DNA of 64,000 nt, from contig CM046855.1 of the NCBI GenBank assembly GCA_025617745.1, positions 40,247,663 through 40,311,662 on the forward strand, read 5' to 3'. The stretch comes from Heliocidaris erythrogramma (Eukaryota > Echinodermata > Echinoidea > Camarodonta > Echinometridae). Shown here in pieces: positions 23,701-35,700 of this stretch. Numbering within the stretch: the stretch's first letter is position 1; each line of letters opens with the position of its first letter. The position numbers and the translations under genes are program-made. Under the pieces are notes generated by a model. The model ran no database searches, was not told the DNA's origin, and saw nothing but the letters and a program-made list of their open reading frames with translations.

Positions 23701-26700
23701 AGGTTCATATTTACCCACAAAAGGACTGTCCCACATTAGGGTGATGTCATTTTTGCAACAGTTCGACAAGAAAAACGCGGTCAAACCAAAAAGTCTAAAA
23801 AGTAAAATACAAGCAGATTCCAGGTCTGCTTCTTGACCTTTATTTTTCACCTATATTCTCCTAGTATGCAGCTGGCATTTTTTTCGTCTGGCATTTTTTT
23901 CGTCTGGCATTTTTACCTGGCACCTTTAAAACATGCTTGCCATTTCATGAATTTGACTGACTGCAAGAAAAGCCGAGGCCATCGTCATCTGATTTTGTAC
24001 GTCCATTTCTTAAATTTTATGTTCCTAGCTTAAATGTGAATGACTGGTTTGAAAAATTGTTGCATGGTAATGAATTCGAACGAGGGAAAATTATTTCGAA
24101 AGCTTATCCTTTAAAGTGCATGCTTTTTAAAAATTATCGAAATTCAGGTGACTAATTTTGAAGATTTTTTTGCACAGATAACAAATTTGAGAGTGAGAAT
24201 AAAGTTGAATGGTCATTCGTAATATGCTCCTTATTTGAATTGACATGACTCATTTAAAGAGCTTGTTGCATGAGTAACGAATTTCAACGAACGAAAATGA
24301 AGTCGAATGAGAATTTGCCGTGGTGATCACAAGTATCGTGAATTTGAATGCTCTTAAAATTAAGCGGGAAAACCTGTTTTGTTATGTTATTATTGTTATT
24401 ATAATTTATTAGTATTATTATTATATTATCAATATTATTGTTATTATCATTATTACGTCCTTGGATTGTGTGTGCGCCACTAGCGTAGCTGGGGGGGGGG
24501 GGGGGCAGTTGCCCCCCTGACAACTTTTCCCCGCAATTTATTTTTAGAATTATGGAGGAAAACTGATCTGAGGACCAATTCGTCTAATCAACATTTCGTC
24601 TAATCACCACTTCGTCTAAAACCCATTTGGTCTAAACACCACTTAGTCTAATAATCAGTTCGTCTAATGTTCACTCTGTCCAATATCTATTTCGGCAAAA
24701 ACCAGTTGGTCTAATAACCAAATTGTCTCATCATCATTTCGCCTAATAGCTATTTTTATCTAAACCCAGTTGGTCTAGCACATGGTCTAATCATCACTTC
24801 GTCTAATTAACATTTTGTCTAACCATCGTTTGGTCTAATGTTCACTTGGTCTATTATCCATTTGGTCTAACACTACAGACAAATAGGTCAGCTTGTCATA
24901 GTTATATAGGTTTATCGCCACTTGGTCTAATAGCAAACTGGTCTAACATCATTCGGTCTAATATCAGTTGGTCTAATAACCAATTGGTCTAATCATAATT
25001 TCGTCCAATTACCATTTGGTCTAATTGTCATTTCGTCTAATTACAATTTGGTCTATATAGGGGCCTAGTCAAATCATCTAATAGCCGTTTGGTCTAAGAC
25101 CATTTCGTCCATTATCAGTTGGTCTAATTATCATTTAGTCTAATCATCAAATGGTATAAACCTAATTGGTCTTATATCCATTTGGTCTACACATCATTTG
25201 GTCCATTTGTCAGTTAGTCTAACCTCAGTTGGTCTATAATCATTTAGTCAACACCCATTTAGTCTAATAACCATTTTTTTTTGCAGTAATTTGTTTTTTT
25301 GGGGGGAATAAAAAAGAGAAGAAAGGGTGACCTTATGGAGCATGACTTCAATTAATGACCAGTGCTTAATTATCTAGTGAATAAATTGATTAATCAATTT
25401 CTAGTTTAGTGAATTTTCAATTGTTTTATTGCAATTTACTTTCGTTATTTTGTTTTTTATCCTTTCATTTTTTCGCTGTCTTCTCATATGTATATCTTTA
25501 TCATTTTTCATCTTTTTCATCTTTCGTTATGTTCTTCCTTGCTTTTATCCTTTCATCTCTCCATCTTACCTTTAGTTGTGTTATTCTTTGATTCCTTCCA
25601 TCACCTCTTCCATCTTTCCGTATATTATTAATCTTTATATTCTTTCTTCTATTATCTTTCTCATTCTCTATGTTTTTTCGCTCTTTATTCCTTGTTTTGT
25701 CTTTCTATCATTTTGCCTATTTTGCATTATTCTTTTTTTCCATCTACAATTTCGTAATGTTATTCTTCTTCTCTTTCCCTTTTTTATAATCTTCTCTTCC
25801 ATCTTTCGTCATGGTTTTCTTTATCCTTTTACCATTTCTCTCTCTCTCTCTCTCTTTACGTTATGTCTTTATCATTATATCCATTAACTTTCAGTCCTCC
25901 CTATTGTATTGTTATTCATCGATTAATCTTTACTTCCGTCTTTCCTTATATACTCTTTATATTCATTCCTCCACCATCTCTCTCTCATTGTGCCATTATT
26001 ATTACATGTACACTGTAAAAAATAACTGTAAAAATACAGGTTTCCTAGCCCTTAAAATTACAAGTTATTGCCGTAATTTCAGTTTTACAGGCTTTTTCCT
26101 GTAAAACAACAGCAAGTTTGTTGGTTTACCGGAAAATCGGCATTTATTTTCAATCGCCAGATCAAAAACACCGTTAAAAAAACATTTTCTCATATTTTAA
26201 CAAGTTACCCTGTTAAATTACCAAATATGTGGGAAAACACTTATATGAATATTCATGAATTTTTAGTAAGCGTATGGTTTGGGGTTGCCCGATTTAGTAA
26301 CTGTCACAAAAGGAATAAAAAACTATAAGGTGCATATAAAAGATTGCATTAAATTGAATGAAATTTAACTGGGCGTTGTGGCGTGCGCCTGTAATCCAGC
26401 TACCAGTGGAAGTTACAAACTGATTCAGCGAACCCAGGTTCGAGACTGAGTCACGTCTTTCGGATGGTGACGTTAAAGGTCGGTCCCAGACGTAAATAAT
26501 CATATCTGATTGATACACGTCTGTAAAAACCCAATTACACACACACACGCACACACAATTAATATCTGATTGATACACGTCTGTAAAAACCCAATTACAC
26601 ACACACACAATTAAGGAATAGTCATTTGTTGACTAAATGCCTAAAAACATCAATTAAAAAAAAAANNNNNNNNNNNNNNNNNNNNNNNNNNNNNNNNNNN

Positions 26701-29700
26701 NNNNNNNNNNNNNNNNNNNNNNNNNNNNNNNNNNNNNNNNNNNNNNNNNNNNNNNNNNNNNNNNNNNNNNNNNNNNNNNNNNNNNNNNNNNNNNNNNNNN
26801 NNNNNNNNNNNNNNNNNNNNNNNNNNNNNNNNNNNNNNNNNNNNNNNNNNNNNNNNNNNNNNNNNNNNNNNNNNNNNNNNNNNNNNNNNNNNNNNNNNNN
26901 NNNNNNNNNNNNNNNNNNNNNNNNNNNNNNNNNNNNNNNNNNNNNNNNNNNNNNNNNNNNNNNNNNNNNNNNNNNNNNNNNNNNNNNNNNNNNNNNNNNN
27001 NNNNNNNNNNNNNNNNNNNNNNNNNNNNNNNNNNNNNNNNNNNNNNNNNNNNNNNNNNNNNNNNNNNNNNNNNNNNNNNNNNNNNNNNNNNNNNNNNNNN
27101 NNNNNNNNNNNNNNNNNNNNNNNNNNNNNNNNNNNNNNNNNNNNNNNNNNNNNNNNNNNNNNNNNCCTATTATATATCTGATTCTTGTTATCCTGAAGAA
27201 ATATATTTAATAAAATAAAATGATTGTTATTAGTATTATCATTATCATTATCGTTATCATAAACATTATCAATGTATATTATTATAGGTTTTTCCGCCCA
27301 ATTTCATATTTTTGTCACTCAAGGTGACATTCAAGGTGCATTCAAATTCACGCATTATCGTCTTACGATTGATACCGGTCTTTCAAATTTAAAATCCGGG
27401 CAATGGAATTAATTTGGAGACACGCGAATTAATTTATGAGCAAGAAAATTAATTCATGGGCAAAATTATTTAAGTTAAGGGTATTCCAATTTTTGTTATC
27501 CGCATTCGATTCATTTTTAGGGCAAAAAAGAAAATCGTTAACCTGCATACGAAGTCGTGAACGTACATATAAGGGCGTTGAATTACGAGGTTCGTGCATT
27601 CCAATTTAACAGTAGGCTTGAGGAGCCTGTTTGAGCAATCGATTTCATTTTGTGGAATTCAAGTTATTTATTAGTTTACTAATATGGATTCCGTATGTTT
27701 GTATGTGTTCTGTGTGCGTGTTTATGTTTTTTATCTTATCACTCTACATAATGTCTATATTTATGCATGTCTATGTGTGTGTGTGTAATAATAATAATAA
27801 AATAATATAATATTGGGTATTTATAAAGTGCCATTTCCATTACGCAAACTGCTCAAGGCTCTGTAAAAGTACAGTAAAACAGAGTACAAGAAATTGAGAT
27901 AAAGAAACAAAATGAACAACACAGATACAATGAGGAAATATGAGAAACATTGGCAAATTAATCAAATACAGTTTTGAACAAGTGTGTTTTTAGTGAAGAC
28001 TTGAAAGAGTTTAGAGTTGATATGTCTTTAAGAGGCTGTGGTGGCTGATTCCAAAGAGTTGATCCTGCACATGCAAATGATCGATCACCTCATGATACAT
28101 ACTTGCATGTGCTTCATGTGCCATAATATATCCTCTTTTCGTTTATGGGATTTCGAATTGTTGCCTCATTATACAAAGTCATTCGATTTCGAAACTTTTC
28201 ACATTTTTATGATGTTTACAATGACAGTATGATTGTTAAGTTCTTTGCTTGTTTTTATCATTGTTCTTTTTATATATTCTGGAAGGTCTGTTTTTAATAA
28301 TTGCATGACATTTTGCACGTTTTCTTAACTACATGTGTGTTAAATCTATTGCACTTATTTAAAACGGTTCGGTGTAAAAATGCCAGAGGTAAAAATGCCA
28401 GTGGTAAAAATGCCAGTGGTAAAAATGCCAGAGGTAAAAATGCCAGAGGTAAAAATGCCAGAGGAAAAAATGCCAGAGGAAAAAATGCCAGAGGTAAAAA
28501 ATGCTAGTACCCCCCCCCCCCCCCCCCCCCCCGATATAGCATGCATGTATTGTTTGCCACTCGCTTTCAGTTGACGACCCTTTTTGTTAAAAACTTCAAT
28601 ATTATATTTTTTTTTCACTTATAATTCAGTTTGAATATATCTGCATCTTGTTCAACTTAATGTGCATGAGCCCCCTCCCCCTTCCCATATTAATGTTGAC
28701 GAGGCCGTAATGCTCGATGTTTGTGTGACGGTCTGTACATTTGCTGAAGAAGGGAGGAATGAAAAAGAAAAAAAAAAGTGCAGGTACAAGTACAGATAAC
28801 GAAAAACAAACTAGTCAAGATAATTTGGTACAAGTTATTTTACTACAGGTACAGGTATTGTGTCCTTAAGTTATACAGTAAAGTATCATGATGCGGGGGC
28901 ATTTCGTTTTTCCGAAGGTTCGTATTTCAGAAACACTAATTTCCCATGCCTGGAGGTACAAAATTCCGAACATTGGTTGCATTATTCTGAAGGTTCGTTA
29001 TTCCGAAGGTTCCAAAGGTTCATAATTCCGAAAAGGTTCATATTTACCCACAAAAGGACTGTCCCACATTAGGGTGATGTCATTTTTGCATACCTCCTTT
29101 CCCTTTTCAAAACCTAAAATTCAGTTGCAGACTTCCTTCTCGTTCCGAATTCCATTCGGGATAATGAAATAATTAAAAAAATGCCAGTTCTACGATCTGG
29201 AGTCCAGAGTCCAACAGTTCGACAAGAAAAACGCGGTCAAACCAAAAAGTCTAAAAAGTAAAATACAAGCAGATTTCAGGTCTGCTTCTTGACCTTTATT
29301 TTTCACCTATATTCTCCTAGTATGCAGCTGGCATTTTTTTCGTCTGGCATTTTTACCTCTGGCATTTTTACCTGGCACCTTTAAAACATGCTTGCCATTT
29401 CATGAATTTGACTGACTGCAAGAAAAGCCGAGGCCATCGTCATCTGATTTTGTACGTCCATTTCTCAAATTTTATGTTCCTAGCTTAAATGTGAATGACT
29501 GGTTTGAAAAATTGTTGCATGGTAATGAATTCGAACGAGGGAAAATTATTTCGAAAGCTTATCCTTTAAAGTGCATGCTTTTTAAAAATTATCGAAATTC
29601 AGGTGACTAAGTTTGAAGATTTTTTTGCACAGATAACAAATTTGAGAGTGAGAATAAAGTTGAATGGTCATTCGTAATATGCTCCTTATTTGAATTGACA

Positions 29701-32700
29701 TGACTCATTTAAAGAGCTTGTTGCATGAGTAACGAATTTCAACGAACGAAAATGAAGTCGAATGAGAATTTGCCGTGGTGATCACAAGTATCGTGAATTT
29801 GAATGCTCTTAAAATTAAGCGGGAAAACCTGTTTTGTTATGTTATTATTGTTATTATTATTTATTAGTGTTATTATTATATTATCAATATTATTGTTATT
29901 ATCATTATTACGTCCTTGGATTGTGTGTGCGCCACTAGCGTGCTGGGGGGGGGGGGGCAGTTGCCCCCCCCTGGCAACTTTTCCCCGCAATTTATTTTTA
30001 GAATTATGGAGGAAAACTGATCTGAGGACCAATTCGTCTAATCAACATTTCGTATAATCACCACTTCGTCTAAAACCCATTTGGTCTAAACACCACTTAG
30101 TCTAATAATCAGTTCGTCTAATGTTCACTCTGTCCAATATCTATTTCGGCAAAAACCAGTTGGTCTAATAACCAAATTGTCTCATCATCATTTCGCCTAA
30201 TAGCTATTTTTATCTAAACCCAGTTGGTCTAGCACATGGTCTTATCATCACTTCGTCTAATTAACATTTTGTCTAACCATCGTTTGGTCTAATGTTCACT
30301 TGGTCTATTATCCATTTGGTCTAACACTACAGACAAATAGGTCAGCTTGTCATAGTTATATAGGTTTATCGCCACTTGGTCTAATAGCAAACTGGTCTAA
30401 CATCATTCGGTCTAATATCAGTTGGTCTAATAACCAATTGGTCTAATCATCATTTCGTCCAATTACCATTTGGTGTAATTGTCATTTCGTCTAATTATAA
30501 TTTGGTCTATATAGGGGCCTAGTCAAATCATCTAATAGCCGTTTGGTCTAAGACCATTTGGTCCATTATCAGTTGGTCTAATTATCATTTAGTCTAATCA
30601 TCAAATGGTATAAACCTAATTGGTCTTATATCCATTTGGTCTACACATCATTTGGTCCATTTGTCAGTTAGTCTAACCTCAGTTGGTCTATAATCATTTA
30701 GTCAACACCCATTTAGTCTAATAACCATTTTTTTTTGCAGTAATTTGTTTTTTTGGGGGGAATAAAAAGAGAAGAAAGGGTGACCTTATGGAGCATGACT
30801 TCAATTAATGACCAGTGCTTAATATCTAGTGAATAAATTGATTAATCAATTTCTAGTTTAGTGAATTTTCAATTGTTTTATTGCAATTTACTTTCGTTAT
30901 TTTGTTTTTTATCCTTTCATTTTTTCGCTGTCTTCTCATATGTATATCTTTATCATTTTTCATCTTTTTCATCTTTCGTTATGTTCCTTGCTTTTATCCT
31001 TTCATCTCTCCATCTTACCTTTAGTTGTGTTATTCTTTGATTCCTTCCATCACCTCTTCCATCTTTCCGTATATTATTAATCTTTATATTCTTTCTTCTA
31101 TTATCTTTCTCATTCTCTATGTTTTTTCGCTCTTTATTCCTTGTTTTGTCTTCTATCATTTTGCCTATTTTGCATTATTCTTTTTTTCCATCTACAATTT
31201 CGTAATGTTATTCTTCTTCTCTTTCCCTTTTTTATAATCTTCTCTTCCATCTTTCGTCATGGTTTTCTTTATCCTTTTACCATTTCTCTCTCTCTCTCTC
31301 TCTCTTTACGTTATGTCTTTATCATTATATCCATTAACTTTCAGTCCTCCCTATTGTATTGTTATTCATCGATTAATCTTTACTTCCGTCTTTCCTTATA
31401 TACTCTTTATATTCATTCCTCCACCATCTCTCTCTCATTGTGCCATTATTATTACATGTACACTGTAAAAAATAACTGTAAAAATACAGGTTTCCTAGCC
31501 CTTGAAATTACAAGTTATTGCCGTAATTTCAGTTTTACAGGCTTTTTCCTGTAAAACAACAGCAAGTTTGTTGGTTTACCGGAAAATCGGCATTTATTTT
31601 CAATCGCCCGATCAAAAACACGGTTAAAAAAACATTTTCTCATATTTTAACAAGTTACCCTGTTAAATTACCAAATATGTGGGAAAACACTTATATGAAT
31701 ATTCATGAATTTTTAGTAAGCGTATGGTTTGGGGTTGCCCGATTTAGTAACTGTCACAAAAGAATAAAAAACTATAAGGTGCATATAAAAGATTGCATTA
31801 AATTGAATGAAATTTAACTGCGTTGTGGCGTGCGCCTGTAATCCAGCTACCAGTGGAAGTTACAAACTGATTCAGCGAACCCAGGTTCGAGACTGAGTCA
31901 CGTCTTTCGGATGGTGACGTCCCAGACGTAAATAATCATATCTGATTGATACACGTCTGTAAAAACCCAATTACACACACACACCCTCACAATTAATATC
32001 TGATTGATACACGTCTGTAAAAACCCAATTACACACTGTAATCCAGCTACCTGTGGAAGTTATAAACTGATTCAGCGGACCCAGGTGAGGGATGGTGACG
32101 TTAAAGGTGACGTTAAAGGTCGGTCCCAGACGTAAATAATCATATCTGATTGATACACACACGTCTGTAAAAACCCAATTACACACACAATTAACTAGAT
32201 AGGATATGTTTAGGATAGGATAGATTAAGGAAGAGAATAGGATAACATAATGTATGGCTATATACTAATAACTGTAAAACAGTTATTAGTGTAAAACAGT
32301 TATTTACAGTCTCTTTCCTGTAAAAAAACGGAAATATTTTTTACAGACTGTAGTTTTACATGAGGCTGTAAAATAACGTAAAATAACGTGCACTCCTGGC
32401 GTTTCGACTGCCAGGAAATTTCCTGTAAAAATACCCACATATTTTTTAACAGAGTTTCATCTTGTAACTAACATACCAAGCAAATATTTCAACCACAATG
32501 CAGGGAAATGGAACATTTTTGGAAGTGGGGACTGACGCCTCTTGCCGGGTACCAACTAGGCCCTACCCTTTTCAACATTTTGCGAGCGAGCGAGCGAAGC
32601 GATCGGCCAAACATTATTACAATGTATTAGCTTTAAAATGTGACCTCTTCTAAAAAAAATATATATACTGTACATAATCATTAAACAAAATTATATGAAA

Positions 32701-35700
32701 CGTGTCTACTCAGAAAGTGAAGGGGCTGCAGCCCCACCACCCCCACCCCGATGAATAACATTACAATAGGGAGTATTGAAAGTTAAGGGACAGAAGGTTA
32801 AAGACTGTAAACGTAAAGATAGATAGATAGAGATAGAAAATTGTGAAAGGGATAAAGAAAAACCATGGCGAAAGATGAAAGAGAAGATTACAAAATATGC
32901 TAAACAAAAAAACATAACGAAATTAGAGATGAAAAGCAACAAGAAAAAAAAGTTAAAAAGAAAGAATAATGGAAAATAGGCAAAATAATATACGGAAAGA
33001 TGGAAGAGGTGATGGAAGGAATCAAAAAAACACAAAAAACAAATAAACAACAAAAAAGACAGCTAAACATACACTATTCGAAAAGTTACCTTTCAATTTG
33101 ACGTCAGAAAAAATAAATATGTTTATGTGTCAGGGCAATGTGTATCTAGTCTTGGTTGAAGTTTCTCCCGGGGTCAGAGAAAATGCCGTCTCTTGGGCAA
33201 CCCATTTCCCCTTTGTGTTTAAACGTATAAACAGTGCATGGATCATGTGGGCAATAATCAGTGGCTTTAGCTATAATCCAGCTGTTGGGGGCACTGGCAC
33301 CATGGGGGGGGGGGGGGGGGGGCGAAGGGACCCTAAACATAACTCTAATCGTAACCCTATTTCATCTTTAAGAGCATCCGCCATTTTCATTCTCCGTGGA
33401 ACCATTTAATTTGATCTCCCTCAAAGCAATGGTCAGACGGTAGTCCGTAGTCGTAGCAAGAGGGCAAACAAAAAATTAGCCCAGTTGATCATTACACGAA
33501 ACGATGATTAGACCAAATGCTAATTAGACCAGACGGCTGTTAGACCAAATGGTTATTAGACTAAGTGGGTGTAGACTAAATGATGATAAACCAACTGAGG
33601 TTATTAGAACTGGCTGTAGACCAAGTGGCAATAAACCCTTTATTTTTTAAATCAAAACAACATGCAGCGAGCGACGTATATTTTAGGCCCTCCATACTTT
33701 GATTATCACTAGACTGAAACGATAACATGCAGGTTTCAGGCATTTCTCAACCATTAAATATTTCATCATTAAATATCGGAATCCCGTTTTCTTTGCTCAT
33801 TTTTCACTTCATTATATATTTCTGGTCAGTTTCCCCTACTCAAATTCATTAAATATCGGGTGAATAAAAAGTAAAGTTTACGTTAAAATTCAATTTATGT
33901 GAAGCGCCCTCTTGAGACTGATAAAATAAATTGCTGTTCTATGTAGAGATCGATGGATTATGTGAATTTTTCCTGCCATTGAAATTTGTGATCAGCTCCT
34001 CGACCCCCCCCCCCCCCCCCCCCCCCCGTCTCTGTAAATTGATTATAAAAAGGGAAACCACTAGTAAACCACTAGTTTACTAAATTTCTACATTTGCGGT
34101 TGAAATGTTTGTGGTAAAGGGTGTTTCAATATTGTAGGGATTTTAATGGTCAGGAAAACCTCACATACACGCATACACGCGCACCCATAACTTATCGGTA
34201 CACTATCGCTTGGTCTACCACCACTTGGTCTAATCATCAGTTCGTCGAACTCCACGAGGTCTAACTTCATTTTGTCTACAACCAGTTTGTCTACTTACCA
34301 TTTCGTCTAATTTCCATTTGGCCTAATAACCAATTCGTCTAATACACAGTTTGGCTAACCCCATTTAGTCTAAAACCTATTTGGGCTAATTTTCACCTCG
34401 GCTAATTTTCACTTCGTCTATTTCCAAATAGTCTAACAGTCATTTTGTCTACAATCCACATGGTCTCATATCCATTTGGGCTACACCTACTTTGGCTAAT
34501 ACCATATGGTCTACCTATCATTTGGGCTACACCTACTTTGGCTAATACCATATGGTCTACCTATCATTTGGTCCAATTCCATTTAGTCTAATAACCAGTT
34601 GGACTACTTATCATTTAGTCTAACTGTCATATGGTCTAATGACCATTTGGTCTAATATCCAATTCGTCTAAAAACCAGTTAGGCTACTTATCATTTGGTC
34701 TAATTTCATATAGTCTAATGACCATTTGGTCTATCTGGCCATTTAGTAGCAAGTTGAGAAAGGAAAGGGAAATGAAACTTTAAAAAATGAAACTTCAAAG
34801 AAGTCATCTATAGGCTACGTAAATGTGCATTAAAAGAGTTATTCACCTTGCTGCTGCTTATATCAAGTCAATCCCTACATTTTATATATTAATTATTTAA
34901 TTTATTAAACTCAATTATAGTATTATTTTTTAGTAATTAAAAATTCCTATAGGTCTTCTCTTCCTTTCATGACTTAAGTAGAAGAACCTGATTTTGTATT
35001 GCACTTCAAATTATGTTTGTTGGGTTGATAATCTGTTATTCATGGTTCTTATTTGATATCCGATGTACAAAATTGTTTGTGCAAGTAGTCAATAAAAGCT
35101 AGGAGGGGTGCCAGGGTATTTTCATATGAGGGGCAAGACGACCCACGCACTTGGGGTTTCAACGAACTGGGTACCGTTTTTGGAAAAGGCCCGGAAATTA
35201 ATTAAAAAGGGTGAAGACAAGAATGGAAAAATGGCGTTTTGATACGTTGCTGTACCCCTACATTGTACTTAACACGCATTAAATGTTAAGGATATATTTT
35301 CTAATGTTTGCATAATATGCAATTCTGCCTTACTCCTAACTTGCAAGCGAGCGATCAAAAATATTATGTTCTTGTTGACGGTCATAGATGATGCTTGCAT
35401 TATATTGATTTCATGACGAAGATGCCGCAAAAGCGTTTAATTTCAAGCATAATCTCTCAATAAAAGAGATATGACTTTATGTTACTGCCATGAGTTACAA
35501 TAAGTGAGTGCGAGCGAGCGTAGCGAGCAAGCTTCGGGCGGGGAATATCTTAATTGCTGTAATATTATTAAACTTTTGGGCACTGTGTCCCCAGCTCTGG
35601 CTAAGTTCCTGCTCAAAGGTGTCACACTGTTGTCATATCAAGAACTAAATATTCTCCCATTAAGCTTCTCTGATTCTTTTGAGCTGTGCAAACTGCTTTT

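Larger units (their letters stand above)
21854..26612 (+). repeat. 4.8-kb direct duplication, copy A
   Basis: From the CTGATTCTTGTTATCC phrase through the 15-bp array, the TTGGTCTAAT array, a pyrimidine-rich stretch and a SINE. Copy B starts at 27172. Differences are mostly single bases and small indels, plus one 123-bp block found only in B. Confidence 0.9.
27172..32000 (+). repeat. 4.8-kb direct duplication, copy B
   Basis: Same order as copy A and the same orientation, starting 7 bp after the N gap. It may be a true tandem duplication or two alleles kept side by side by the assembler. Confidence 0.9.

Noticed and set aside
24570-25275. CRISPR-like array (constant core with varying spacers)
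   Set aside because: The host is eukaryotic, the spacers are 4-8 bp drawn from a few words, the units vary in length and no cas genes exist.
25409-26104. Hydrophobic open frames as membrane proteins
   Set aside because: CT-rich low-complexity DNA gives Leu/Phe/Ser-rich translations; no homology or splice context.
26626-27210. 194-residue frame across the N gap
   Set aside because: It consists of unknown bases.
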